Shown here: positions 44,790 to 53,619 of the stretch, piece by piece | Layout: each line of letters starts with the position of its first letter | Numbering within the stretch: the stretch's first letter is position 1 | Source: Candidatus Melainabacteria bacterium | GTDB taxonomy: Bacteria; Cyanobacteriota; Vampirovibrionia; Obscuribacterales; Obscuribacteraceae | Reading direction: 5' to 3' | Length of the DNA: 64,000 bases | Assembly (NCBI GenBank): GCA_016212515.1 | Contig: JACRFZ010000038.1 | Span: forward strand, 19,365-83,364 | Notes under the pieces: model-generated | The model's input: only the letters and a program-made list of their open reading frames with translations | The model's database searches: none | What the model was told of the DNA's origin: nothing | Position numbers and translations under genes: made by a program

Positions 44790-45356
44790 ATGAGACCGTC
44801 AAGGGCATTACGTTTGTACTACGGCGCCACCTTCAGCCTGGGGCTACTCCTGACAGTACCCCTGGCCCACTGGGTGAGAGCCGACGATGTCGGGATGAGA
44901 GGGGCGGCCATTCTCATTCTTTCGGTCAACGTTCTCTTCGTTATGATCTTGCCACTGGTCATGGACTGGGCCGAAAGCCGCTACTTCAAAGCCAGATTTC
45001 TAGCCATGGAAGATGTGGCTAAAGACAATCCCGAACTGGCCACCTTGCTGACCAATCAGTGTGAAAAGCTGTCACTGCCGGGATTAAAATTGGCCGTCGT
45101 AGATGAAGGCAATCAGGAAGAGCTTTTCAGTTATGGACTCTGGCGCAACAATCCACGCCTGATCCTGTCCAATCAATTTCTCAAGGGTTCTATCGAAAAA
45201 GAAGTGGCACCGAGTGTGGAGGCGGAGTTGACCCGCTTCGCCAACCAGGATCATACTCTCGTCTTTCTGCTCTTCGCCGGCTTCCAGGTGATGGTGCAGA
45301 ACCTGCTGGTCTATTTCATGAGCCTTGGAACTTCTACTGTTCCATTCATCAACTAG
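44790..45356 (+). CDS. HtpX/M48-like protein lacking the zinc motif (pseudoprotease), short
   Basis: 188 residues: two N-terminal membrane helices (ATFSLGLLLTVPLAHWV and AAILILSVNVLFVMILPLVM), then a region that follows HtpX closely (LSLPGLKLAVVDEGNQEELF and NNPRLILSNQFLKGSIEKEV). In M48 proteases the next helix is HELGHxxNxD. Here it is VEAELTRFANQDHTL: both zinc His are gone while the Glu and Asp positions align. The protein ends shortly after the following membrane helix (GFQVMVQNLLVYFMSL), before the third ligand. It is therefore an inactive, truncated HtpX relative, perhaps a regulator of a true M48 protease. The neighbour on the other strand begins two bases after its stop. Confidence 0.6.
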   Translation: MRPSRALRLYYGATFSLGLLLTVPLAHWVRADDVGMRGAAILILSVNVLFVMILPLVMDWAESRYFKARFLAMEDVAKDNPELATLLTNQCEKLSLPGLKLAVVDEGNQEELFSYGLWRNNPRLILSNQFLKGSIEKEVAPSVEAELTRFANQDHTLVFLLFAGFQVMVQNLLVYFMSLGTSTVPFIN

Positions 45357-45357
45357 A

Positions 45358-47013
45358 TTATTCAATCATTTCGCTACGAAAGACTTCAAATTTGGCATCA
45401 CCCTTGTAAGCATCCTCACTGAGCCCGGCTTTCAATGACAATTGCTTGAGCGTCTCGTGGAGCCCCCAGCCGTACTCAGTGGCTACGGAAGGTAAGAAGA
45501 CTGCCTGCCGTCCACGGCATTTGAGCAATATACCGTCTTCGCCAATCTTGATGTCCTCATAGCGGGCTATCTTATGGGGAGGCGTCAGCACGCTCACCTC
45601 CACTTCCAGACTCTTGAGTTCGGAAGCTGCCACCGGCAGGAAACGCGGATCGCGGCTGGCTGCCGAAATGGTATTTTCGATTACTCCCTGATAGAGGGGC
45701 TTGATGGGGAAAATATAGCCGATGCAACCGCGCAAGCTCCGTTCGCCCTTCTCGCTTTTGTGCAAAGTGACGAAGACACCGTGGGGCAACTTGAGACGCT
45801 CACTCAAGACAATGCCGTGTTCTCCGGTCAGTTCGGCAAGTGCCGGAGTCTTGCCGGTACGAACGAAAATATCCAGGGTAGTCCGGGCTAACTTGAGAAG
45901 GTTCTTGCGCTCTTCCTTGGTAAGCGGTTCCGGCGCGAGAGCGGTTTCTCTCAGCTTATTCCAACTACTCTCAGGCGAACGAAATTCTACGGCCATATAA
46001 GAAACGCTATGGGGATCATCTGCAGAGGGTAAATCCAAATCCAATTCAGGCCCGCCTGCCAGAACATCACGGGATGTCTTGTAATCAAGCAAATAACCTC
46101 TGCTGTCTTCCGGCAAAAGAGCCAGGAGCACGCAGAGTGCATACACACCACAGATAGTATCATCGGTGCGCTTATAAAACTGCATGAAACCTTCCAGATC
46201 ATTGCGCTCAAGATAGCGCAAGGCTTCCATATCGAGAGCTTTCAGCTTCTCTCTGAAACGACCGCCGCTTTCATAAGGAAAAGGCTCATACTCAAAGCGC
46301 GGACCAAAATGGGTAAAGTCGGATGAGACTACTACAAGATCGCCATCCTCAAGATGCTGCCTCAGTTCTCTAGCTATAAAGCGGGCTTCAAACGAATCGT
46401 CCAGTTGCCCGACCAATACGGGCACGATTTTCACATCACCAAAACAAGCCTTGATAAAGGCCAATTGCAGTTCAAGGGAATGCTCCTGCTGATGTGCTTT
46501 GGTGGACTCCTGAAAGAGGATATTCTGCCGCAATTCTTCCACTACTTCAGTATCTACGGACAGTTCGCCCAGCACGGTCTGAAAGCTCTTGTCGAGGGTG
46601 AGAGCGGCACCATGGAAGCCCTTGTAATGAGAGGGACCGAGCAAAAACACGCGCTTGATTTTCTGTCCGCTCATGGCACTTTTACTGGCTGCTAAATAAG
46701 AATATGCAGCCGTCTTTCCGGAGAACATATAACCGGCATGAGGTGCCACCACGGCCAGTACCTGCCCCTGGGGCACCGGAATCTTGCTCTCTTTCTCACC
46801 GGCAGCGGCAAGAAAGCCTTCAATTTGCTTGGAAAGCTTGGCAGGCTCAGCCTCATACCAGGTACCGGCGAAGCGCAGCGATCGTTTACCGGTGGAGCCG
46901 AAAAGAAACAACTTACCCTCCTTGAAGTCCACCCCGCATGCGGTCAGACCAAGACTAATTACCACCAGCCAGAGGATCAAGGCGGACCGAACCGCCCGAG
47001 GAACAGTCTCCAT
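45358..47013 (-). CDS. MEMO1-AMMECR1 fusion (AmmeMemoRadiSam B and A) with lipoprotein signal
   Basis: 551 residues from the ATG at 47013 (a TTG at 47034 is also open). The start carries a lipobox, WLVVISLGLTACGVDF, so the protein is probably exported and lipidated. The first domain is MEMO-like: RFAGTWYEAEPAKLSKQIEG, VVAPHAGYMFSGKTAAYSYL, VFLLGPSHYKGFHGA, VVVSSDFTHFGPRFEYEPF. The second is AMMECR1: HGVFVTLHKSEKGERSLRGC followed by IGYIFP and FLPVAASELKSLEVEVSVLT. In bacteria these are AmmeMemoRadiSam system proteins B and A; a radical SAM partner is not in the window. It overlaps the 3' end of the TonB-C gene by about 59 bases. Confidence 0.82.
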   Translation of the reverse strand: METVPRAVRSALILWLVVISLGLTACGVDFKEGKLFLFGSTGKRSLRFAGTWYEAEPAKLSKQIEGFLAAAGEKESKIPVPQGQVLAVVAPHAGYMFSGKTAAYSYLAASKSAMSGQKIKRVFLLGPSHYKGFHGAALTLDKSFQTVLGELSVDTEVVEELRQNILFQESTKAHQQEHSLELQLAFIKACFGDVKIVPVLVGQLDDSFEARFIARELRQHLEDGDLVVVSSDFTHFGPRFEYEPFPYESGGRFREKLKALDMEALRYLERNDLEGFMQFYKRTDDTICGVYALCVLLALLPEDSRGYLLDYKTSRDVLAGGPELDLDLPSADDPHSVSYMAVEFRSPESSWNKLRETALAPEPLTKEERKNLLKLARTTLDIFVRTGKTPALAELTGEHGIVLSERLKLPHGVFVTLHKSEKGERSLRGCIGYIFPIKPLYQGVIENTISAASRDPRFLPVAASELKSLEVEVSVLTPPHKIARYEDIKIGEDGILLKCRGRQAVFLPSVATEYGWGLHETLKQLSLKAGLSEDAYKGDAKFEVFRSEMIE

Positions 47014-47479
47014 GTGGATCCGCCTTAGAATCAAAGGTAATGGTCATCTTACCCCGGGCCATACCGGTGGGCAAGAGGTCCAGGGGCTTGGACTGATCGA
47101 GGGCGGTCATAGCCGCCGCTTCCGCTTCCTGGTTCTTAGGGGAACTTGTCACGGAGATGTCTCCGTAGGAGCCGTCTGAAGCTAGTTCTGTTGTGATTAC
47201 CACATGATTGTTGCCGTCCGGTACCAGCCATTTACTGGCTACCTTGCCCCAGACCCGGCCACAATAGGCCCCGATGGCAGCCTGAGAAGCGCCGCCTTGA
47301 ACCGGGCGCGCAGCCTTCGCCGGCACTTTGCCGGCCGCGGCGCCCTTAGCAGAAGTCGCCTTTTGAGGCGCCGCCTCAACCTGGCTAACCATTAAGAAGC
47401 TACAGGAGAGTGAAAGAAGTGAGAAAGCCGTGCCGATGACTGGTGCATTGAATCTAAAAGCGTCGCCCAAAAGCTTCAT
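46955..47479 (-). CDS. Secreted protein with TonB-type C-terminal domain
   Basis: 174 residues with GAGGAG eight bases before the ATG. A hydrophobic signal (FSLLSLSCSFLMVSQVEAAP) leads to an Ala/Lys/Pro-rich linker and then a TonB_C-like domain: YCGRVWGKVASKWLVPDGNN, TTELASDGSYGDISVTSS and EAAAMTALDQSKPLDLLP. This is the beta-alpha-beta pattern of TonB/TolA C-termini with the usual DG turn and final PL-x-LP. It lacks the Pro-rich spanning region of a full TonB, so it is better called TonB-family. The C-terminus overlaps the downstream MEMO-AMMECR1 gene. Confidence 0.72.
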   Translation of the reverse strand: MKLLGDAFRFNAPVIGTAFSLLSLSCSFLMVSQVEAAPQKATSAKGAAAGKVPAKAARPVQGGASQAAIGAYCGRVWGKVASKWLVPDGNNHVVITTELASDGSYGDISVTSSPKNQEAEAAAMTALDQSKPLDLLPTGMARGKMTITFDSKADPHGDCSSGGSVRLDPLAGGN

Positions 47480-47511
47480 CTAAATTACTCCTCTAATGTT
47501 CATGCGTAAAT

Positions 47512-48774
47512 TTAGTGTTTCTCCTGCTTCGATTTCTCTCTGAAGATACCAAAACTGGAAGTGTATCCGTGCAAAAAAGTTGACTTCCCCACAGGTCCGA
47601 TTTCACCGTTGCCGAAGAACCCGCCGATTGGAATCTCACCCAGATAGTGCCTGAGACAATCACTATCGTGATTGCTCTTGCCGTACAAATCCTCACCGCG
47701 GCCCAGGCAGGAAAATAATAGAGCGCCTTTGACGCCGGCATCCTCAGGGCCGGCACTACCCCCCTTCTCTTGAGCATAGCGCGAAAAGAGGTCATTGATA
47801 TCCTGAGCCGAAGACTGTGCATCACGCAAATGAAACTGCACGGTCCGCTCCGGTCGCAAGACCTCTCCCACAAGCAAAGCTCCGCTCATGGGTTCTATAC
47901 CAATAATGGAGCGTACCAGGAAGTCACCGGAAACAAGTTTGTCCTTAAACTCATCCATGGCCACACCGATAAAGAGCTGATCCTTAGCCAGCTTTTGATC
48001 TTTTTCCGAGAGCTTCTCGACGGCCTCCTTGAGCACGGCCACTGCCGGTTTGCCGTCCAGTTCATATAAGAGATTGCGATCACAGCGAGTTACCCGGCTG
48101 ACTTTACCGAAAGCCCTGCAGCCCTGGGCTACCACCGAGTCAACCGTGACATTGCCGACCATGGAGACCCCCACCAGACCTGACCGAAAAACGCGGTCAC
48201 CGGCCAGCAAGCGATTTTCCCCCGCCTTGTGCCCGCCCGAGGCCAGTCCGCCCACCTTAACCGAACGGCTGAAGGCATAATCGAGCCCCTGCACAAAAGC
48301 GTCGATGCGGAAGCTAAAAGGATCTGCCAGAATGACGAAATTGGGCTCATCCAGACCTTTCACCTGGAGCAATTTTTCCCAGGCATCCGGTGCGTCGTCA
48401 AGATCGGGAATAGCTTCATTGGCGATATGAAAGGCCTTTAGTTGCACCCCCGGCATGGTAGCACCGGTAAGGGCTATGGCCGACTTGTGCTCGACCTCCT
48501 GCCCGCCGCCGATTAAACCGCCGCCGGTACACCCGATAAAGGCCTTAGGTGAGAGGGTCTCCTGCAGGAAAGCGGAAAGCAACTCCATCTTGTCCTTGAA
48601 ATCAGGCGAAACAAAGAGCACGAGGAAGTCGGGCTTCACGCCACCCAACTTGAAGAGTAAGGTCTTAACCAGCGACTGCCCGAGGCGCAATGCCAACTCG
48701 GGCACATTCCCCTGTCCCTCATCGCCGCTGTCCGAAAGATCCGCTGGTGTTTCCAAAACGGAAGCCCACTTCAC
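47512..48774 (-). CDS. FIST domain signal-sensing protein
   Basis: 420 residues from GTG 48774, which has GGGAG eight bases upstream (the TTG at 48798 has none). The N-terminal FIST_N domain contains KAFIGCTGGGLIGGGQEVEH and KVGGLASGGHKAGENRLLAG. The C-terminal FIST_C contains KGALLFSCLGRGEDLYGKSN and PIGGFFGNGEIGPVGKSTFL plus HGYTSSFGIF. FIST domains bind small ligands (often amino acids) and are usually sensory inputs. No kinase or cyclase is fused, so it is a stand-alone sensor or enzyme. It is codirectional with the TonB-C gene (32 bases apart). Confidence 0.9.
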   Translation of the reverse strand: MKWASVLETPADLSDSGDEGQGNVPELALRLGQSLVKTLLFKLGGVKPDFLVLFVSPDFKDKMELLSAFLQETLSPKAFIGCTGGGLIGGGQEVEHKSAIALTGATMPGVQLKAFHIANEAIPDLDDAPDAWEKLLQVKGLDEPNFVILADPFSFRIDAFVQGLDYAFSRSVKVGGLASGGHKAGENRLLAGDRVFRSGLVGVSMVGNVTVDSVVAQGCRAFGKVSRVTRCDRNLLYELDGKPAVAVLKEAVEKLSEKDQKLAKDQLFIGVAMDEFKDKLVSGDFLVRSIIGIEPMSGALLVGEVLRPERTVQFHLRDAQSSAQDINDLFSRYAQEKGGSAGPEDAGVKGALLFSCLGRGEDLYGKSNHDSDCLRHYLGEIPIGGFFGNGEIGPVGKSTFLHGYTSSFGIFREKSKQEKH

Positions 48775-48891
48775 AATTAAATCTCCCGTCCATTCCAAGA
48801 AGACAACAAATTAGATCTTAACTGAATTTACCTGCCCTGACCAAGCAAACTGTAAACCGGGGGAAGCTTGGCAACAAGACGCTGCCATGGC

Positions 48892-50499
48892 TCAACTGAG
48901 CAGTCGCTTTAGGACCTTGCCGGTGGAATTGCGGGGCAGAGCCGGAAGAAAGTCGATGGTGCGAGGCATCTTGTAATCGGCGAGATGCTCGCCGCAATAG
49001 CTCTGCACTTCCTCGGCAGTAAGACAGAGATTGGGTTTGAGAACGATACAAGCCTTGACTCTCTCACCCATATAGCGGTCTGGTATGCCAAGAACAGCAA
49101 CCTCAGCCACTTGCGGCAGTTGACTGATAACATTCTCCACTTCCCGCGGGTAAATATTCATGCCGCCCCGGACGATCAACTCCTTTGATCTTCCAACGAT
49201 ATATAGATAACCGTCTTCGTCCAGATAGCCCAGATCACCAGTGTGCAAGAAACCATCTACAATGGTCGCCGCAGTGGCCTCGGAGTTTTGCCAATAACCG
49301 CTCATGACACAGGGACCGGCGATACACACCTCTCCCACATTGGTCTTGCCAGGGGAAAGCGCTGCACCGTCTTCATCTTGAATCATGATCGTCAGTCCGT
49401 CAAAACCGGGGCCGACACTACCTGCTTTGCGGCAATCGACCGGATTGAGAGTGGCAATGACACTGGTTTCGGTCAGGGCATAACCCTCAAGCACAGGCAC
49501 GGAAAAGGTCTCTTCCACTTGCCTGAGCAACTCCAGCGAGATTGCCGCACCACCAGTGGTGACAAGCCGCAAATCAGGCAGTGAAATACCTGTTTTTTCC
49601 AGAGAAAGGAGTATGAACTGATGCATGGTCGGCACCGCCGACAATACCGTAATGCGGCGCTCCCGCAAAAGCAGGGCCGCCTTATCGGCATCGAACTGCC
49701 TCATCAAAGTAATGGAGGCGCCCGCTCTCAGTGCACCGGCCAGCACCACCAGTAGACCATAGAGATGACAGAGCGGCAGAATTCCGAGCAACCGATCTGT
49801 CTCAAGCAGATGAAAGCGCGTGGGATATGTAGAGACCGTATAAGCCACATTACCGAAGCTCAATACCGCCCCTTTCGGCTTGCCCGTGGTACCACTGGTA
49901 TAGACGATAAGAGCGGCGTCACCAGCTCGGGAAAGAGCCAGCGAAGGTCTCGGCAAAGTAACGTCTAATTGTTCGAGCGCCGCCACATTTATTCTGCCGG
50001 AACCGGCTTTCGAATTAGAAGCAGCCTCGACCGAGGTCTCTACATTGAACACGAGATGAAAGTGCAAACTCTCGAGGGTCTCCGGCGCCACATGGGCAAG
50101 CAAATGACTTTCCGTCAAAAGGGCGAACGCCGAGGCATCATGGACGATATGGCTGATTTCATCTTTCTTGAGCAGGGGATTGACCGGTACTACCACCGCA
50201 CCCAGATAATTCAGGGCCAGAAGCGAAACAACAAACTCAGGACTGTTATATAGATAGACAGCCACCCTCTCGCCCCGGGCTACCCCCTCTCGAGCAAGAA
50301 GCGCGGCCAGGCGCAAAGACAGTTCGTGAACCTGGGCAAAACTATAACTTCTGCCCTCGAAATAGAGAAATTCTCTATCGCTATGTCCTCCCGCCAGTGA
50401 CTCCTGCAAAAGTCCAAAAAGCGGACTGCTAAAGGGCAATTCAGCGGGTCCCGGCTCACCGAGACCGGTTTCATTCTCTGTAGGCATAAATACTGACAT
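48892..50499 (-). CDS. Long-chain acyl-CoA ligase / AMP-forming synthetase
   Basis: About 536 residues from ATG 50499. The frame is open further upstream to 50613, but its first 38 residues (Cys/Ser/Pro-rich) do not match the family; the exact start is uncertain. AMP-binding signature VYTSGTTGKPKGAVLSFGNV, then VLEGYALTETSVIATL, HTGDLGYLDEDGYLYIVGRS, KELIVRGGMNIYPREVENVI and the final catalytic Lys in NSTGKVLKRLLS. Such enzymes activate a fatty acid with ATP to acyl-AMP and then acyl-CoA. It is the distal gene of a leftward group with DUF4384, thioredoxin and hydrolase genes. Confidence 0.92.
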   Translation of the reverse strand: MSVFMPTENETGLGEPGPAELPFSSPLFGLLQESLAGGHSDREFLYFEGRSYSFAQVHELSLRLAALLAREGVARGERVAVYLYNSPEFVVSLLALNYLGAVVVPVNPLLKKDEISHIVHDASAFALLTESHLLAHVAPETLESLHFHLVFNVETSVEAASNSKAGSGRINVAALEQLDVTLPRPSLALSRAGDAALIVYTSGTTGKPKGAVLSFGNVAYTVSTYPTRFHLLETDRLLGILPLCHLYGLLVVLAGALRAGASITLMRQFDADKAALLLRERRITVLSAVPTMHQFILLSLEKTGISLPDLRLVTTGGAAISLELLRQVEETFSVPVLEGYALTETSVIATLNPVDCRKAGSVGPGFDGLTIMIQDEDGAALSPGKTNVGEVCIAGPCVMSGYWQNSEATAATIVDGFLHTGDLGYLDEDGYLYIVGRSKELIVRGGMNIYPREVENVISQLPQVAEVAVLGIPDRYMGERVKACIVLKPNLCLTAEEVQSYCGEHLADYKMPRTIDFLPALPRNSTGKVLKRLLS

Positions 50500-50619
50500 A
50501 ACCTGCAAAACCGCATTCAGAAGGGGGATCGAGGTTTCCTCCAGGTTTGCCCTGGACCCAGGGGAAGGGCACGACTGCTTGGGGCAGCCAATCCTGCTCT
50601 TCAGACCTGGCAAACTGTG

Positions 50620-50638
50620 AGCCCTTCCATAAAGGGCT
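50620..50638 (-). terminator. Possible weak terminator hairpin
   Basis: AGCCCTT (50620-50626) and AAGGGCT (50632-50638) form a 7-bp stem with a five-base loop between the acyl-CoA ligase gene and the stop of the DUF4384 gene at 50650. There is no T-run after it on the complement strand, so termination is uncertain. Confidence 0.3.
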
Positions 50639-50649
50639 AGAGAATCATA

Positions 50650-51405
50650 CTATTTAAGATGCTGGAGTTCCACTGCGGCCGAAATCGTTGCCTTCTTCCT
50701 GGAAGAAACCACCAGAAGACCCGGTCCGGCCAGAGCTTTGCCCCTGTCACCGTTCAGGGGCACCTGGAGCTGGGAGATATCGGATAAGGGCACTAGCTCA
50801 GGCTTGGCATCCGTGAGAAGCCGCAAGTGTCGAAACTTCAATTGCCCGCCCCCGCTCCGGGCGCCTGCTACCACGGTACGCACCGGCAGACGTTTTCCTT
50901 CGCCCCGCTCCACTATTTTTTGCAAGAAGGCAGTCTTGAGCGGCTTACCACTGAAAATCATCACGAGTTGCTCGGTGCCGGGGTTCTCATCAAACTGCAA
51001 AGCTCCCTGCGTAGGGACTGTGCAATCGGTGCCGGCCTTGACCAGATTATCCATACCGGTCAAAGCTTGAGGGAAAAGCAGGCAACTGGCGCCTGAAGTT
51101 CCACGCATGAGCACGTAAGCATAACGATCTTGATTGGGAATGATGTGAAAGCGGATCTGATCGCCGCTTCTGAACTGCACCAGGTTATTGCAGCGATAAA
51201 CGGCGGTAAGGCCGTTTTCCTGACGCAAAAGTTCGATGTACATGACGACGCCCGGTTCTGCCTTTGCCGCTTCGGTCCGGTCTGCCTCGCCAGGTGCAGT
51301 GCGGGAGAAATTCTCGAACATCGGCTCACCGACTTCCAGGGCGAAGCAACCCTTACCGCCTGACCAGCACAGACAAGCAAAGAATATGGCAAGCAATCGG
51401 CGCAT
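50650..51405 (-). CDS. DUF4384-type secreted protein
   Basis: 251 residues with a signal peptide (RRLLAIFFACLCWSGGKGCF). The central region (VQFRSGDQIRFHIIPNQDRY, AYVLMRGTSGASCLLFPQAL, then EQLVMIFSGKPL) has the beta-sandwich pattern of DUF4384, a domain found attached to kinases and envelope proteins and thought to bind or present substrates. Start and previous stop share one base (TAATG at 51403-51407), so it is translationally coupled to the thioredoxin-like gene. The C-terminus (GLLVVSSRKKATISAAVELQ) is less conserved. Confidence 0.72.
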   Translation of the reverse strand: MRRLLAIFFACLCWSGGKGCFALEVGEPMFENFSRTAPGEADRTEAAKAEPGVVMYIELLRQENGLTAVYRCNNLVQFRSGDQIRFHIIPNQDRYAYVLMRGTSGASCLLFPQALTGMDNLVKAGTDCTVPTQGALQFDENPGTEQLVMIFSGKPLKTAFLQKIVERGEGKRLPVRTVVAGARSGGGQLKFRHLRLLTDAKPELVPLSDISQLQVPLNGDRGKALAGPGLLVVSSRKKATISAAVELQHLK

Positions 51406-52172
51406 TAATTAGTGCCACTTCCACTGGTGGCAGTTATCTTGCTCAGACCATCACGCACGGCATGCTCCCCGGAAAAGCCCACCGAATAGGAAACCACTTC
51501 GCCTTCACTGTTGAGAAAGACCACGGTGGGAATGGGGCTGACTTCGTACTGATCGAGCAGAGCCTGGCTGTTTGGATCATCCACATCCACGCGCATGTAC
51601 TTTACCTTGTCCGAATAACTGTCCTTGAGCAAGCGACCCATGACACCATCGAGTTGCTTGCAGGGCTGACACCAACTGGCGTAAAAGTCGATAACTGTCG
51701 GTCTGGCAGCACCACCGGCGCCCCTGGTACGGCCTAGGCCCAACATGGAGGCAATCATTCTGGTTTCGGCTCCGGTCTTAGGTTTGAGCAGAGCATGCGG
51801 CAAGGCCATCAGGGCTTGATTGGCGCGCTGAGAATCAGGCGAGCCTTTGCCGAGCCGCACGGCCAAGCGTAACTGCTCCCTGGCTTTTAAATAATCTTTG
51901 GCGGACAAATAGGCCTGGCCCAGAGCCAGTCTGGCAGCCGCTGAAGTAGGACTAGCCTGAACTTCCTGATTCAATTGCTCGATGCTCTTGGCGGGAATAC
52001 TGCTGGGAGCCTTGGCGGGAGCCTTGACTGTAGTAGCTCCCCCCTGGCTCATGGCCAGTGCCCTCAACTTATTAGACGGGGCGGTCGGAGCAGCCTCTCC
52101 GGGCACGAAACCAGTGCCCGCCAGACCCAGACCAACCACGACCACCAGTAAGTTCAACTTTCCAGTCTTCAA
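51405..52172 (-). CDS. Secreted thioredoxin-domain protein with TPR-like region
   Basis: 255 residues from a TTG (52170-52172) with AAGGAG six bases upstream. A signal peptide (LLVVVVGLGLAGTGFVPGEA) is followed by a short TPR-like helical region (SAAARLALGQAYLSAKDYLK) and then a thioredoxin domain (TVIDFYASWCQPCKQLDGVM, cis-Pro in YEVSPIPTVVFLNSEGE). The CxxC is CQPC. It is predicted to be periplasmic and to act in thiol-disulfide exchange or redox-linked folding. It sits between a DUF4384 gene (one-base overlap) and an alpha/beta hydrolase gene (three bases apart), so the trio is one operon. Confidence 0.85.
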   Translation of the reverse strand: MKTGKLNLLVVVVGLGLAGTGFVPGEAAPTAPSNKLRALAMSQGGATTVKAPAKAPSSIPAKSIEQLNQEVQASPTSAAARLALGQAYLSAKDYLKAREQLRLAVRLGKGSPDSQRANQALMALPHALLKPKTGAETRMIASMLGLGRTRGAGGAARPTVIDFYASWCQPCKQLDGVMGRLLKDSYSDKVKYMRVDVDDPNSQALLDQYEVSPIPTVVFLNSEGEVVSYSVGFSGEHAVRDGLSKITATSGSGTN

Positions 52173-52175
52173 TTT

Positions 52176-53255
52176 CTACTCCTTAATAATTGCACTCGCA
52201 TCATTTTTGCGATGTAGTTCAACCCAGGCAACGAGTTTCTCTACCACTTGATTCGAGAACTGGTTTTCTTCAAAAATTAGGTGCTCGCCATTGGGGATTA
52301 AAGCAATTTCCTTATCGGGAGTGGAAAGCTTGTTGAATAGCTCCACAGTCCCTTCGGGTCTTACCAGCTTGTCAAGCACGCCTTGCACAATCAAAACCGG
52401 CTTATCCTTGATTTCCCTGGCGCTCTCGTGATTCTGATTCATAAATGATTGGAATTGAATCAGCTCCTTAGGTGAAAGCTTCATTCTGGCCAGCGGATCA
52501 TTTTGCCAGGCCGCTCTCAGTTCCGGCTTATCAGTAGCTTGTTTGATGACACTCTCCCCTACATTCATGGGGCGATCCGGCCCGGCCAGGAAGTGCAAAG
52601 CAACTTTCAAGCTTGTCTGTCCTTGCTTGAAGCGATCACCAGCCGGCACGGAGGAAACAAGCCCGTCCACCAACTCCGGATAGCGAGCCACCGCCCGAAG
52701 AGCAATGGCACCACCCATAGACTCACCGAGCAAAAACACAGGCTTACCGGGATGGGCTCGACGTATGACTTTGAGCGTACTCTTTATGTCGGCCAGACAG
52801 CCTTCGAAGTCCACGCACTCCCTTCCTTTGGCTTCCATCCAGGAGCCGAAGCCCCGCACATCGATGGCATAGACCGGATAACCAAGGGAGGAAAGCTGCT
52901 TGCCGAGCGGCTCATAGGTGCCGTTATGCAAACCCAGACCATGGACACAAAGGAAGACGGCCTTAATAGGCACCGCCGGATCATTCCAACTCAAACAGGG
53001 GGCATTACCACGGCGCACCCGTCCCTGATTGTGTGCATTTTCTCTGGGCTTAAACGCTGCCGCCACTTGCTTTTCGGCTTTTGGGCTTTCACTCTCAGCC
53101 TGTGCCGGTAAAAACGCAGAAAGAATCAGAAACAAACAGAACACTACCGCAACCGCCATACCACCCTTGAGGGTGGAGAATCTATACCGGTCGGCAATAC
53201 CTATACCGGTACTCGAAACAACGGCAGTTAAAACAGAGGCGCTCGGCTTTCTCAT
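52176..53255 (-). CDS. Membrane-anchored alpha/beta hydrolase (monoacylglycerol lipase-like)
   Basis: 359 residues from ATG 53255; an upstream ATG at 53384 is also in frame, but the intervening residues are basic and unlike the family. A membrane helix (GGMAVAVVFCLFLILSAFLP) precedes the catalytic domain: AVFLCVHGLGLHNGTYEPLG, YAIDVRGFG, nucleophile in LLGESMGGAIALRAVARYPE, Asp in VLIVQGVLDKLVRPEG and His in IPNGEHLIFEEN. It resembles lysophospholipases/monoacylglycerol lipases. It heads the leftward operon with the thioredoxin-like and DUF4384 genes, suggesting periplasmic or membrane lipid handling. Confidence 0.85.
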   Translation of the reverse strand: MRKPSASVLTAVVSSTGIGIADRYRFSTLKGGMAVAVVFCLFLILSAFLPAQAESESPKAEKQVAAAFKPRENAHNQGRVRRGNAPCLSWNDPAVPIKAVFLCVHGLGLHNGTYEPLGKQLSSLGYPVYAIDVRGFGSWMEAKGRECVDFEGCLADIKSTLKVIRRAHPGKPVFLLGESMGGAIALRAVARYPELVDGLVSSVPAGDRFKQGQTSLKVALHFLAGPDRPMNVGESVIKQATDKPELRAAWQNDPLARMKLSPKELIQFQSFMNQNHESAREIKDKPVLIVQGVLDKLVRPEGTVELFNKLSTPDKEIALIPNGEHLIFEENQFSNQVVEKLVAWVELHRKNDASAIIKE

Positions 53256-53619
53256 GCCCTGAATTGTCTCACTCTTTGGCAGAGTCTGTAAGCGCAGGAT
53301 TTTAACCAAGAGCAACCGCACGGCTCGCAGATAGCTTCTGCCCCTGGCGCCTGCTGAAGCCGGACAGAAAGTCGACATATACACTGGATAAGCCGTCGCA
53401 CTCCAATGGCTGTCAGGTCACCATAAGCACCGACAAGCCTCCCGCCCCTGCAAAAGTTTGAATGAATTAATATGGGTGAGGCAGTAGTCTGTAGTCCGGG
53501 CTCCACATCGAAAAGTCCGTGAAGATCTACTGCGGTCACTTCACGGCTAAAAAACCGAAGCCACAAAAACTCTTCAAAAATAATTTAGAGAAGCCGGCCT
53601 TTGCCTTCAAAATAAGCAA
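53256..53619. other. Divergent region between hydrolase and MFS-like gene, nothing firm
   Basis: About 364 bases if the hydrolase starts at 53255. The leftmost 130 bases are open in the hydrolase frame and could be a longer N-terminus. The rest contains no recognisable gene, repeat or RNA. Promoters in both directions presumably lie here. Confidence 0.35.

Noticed and set aside
44505..45022. Small plus-strand frames before and overlapping the HtpX-like gene
   Set aside because: No Shine-Dalgarno, no family match, and partly overlapped by the better supported HtpX-like frame.
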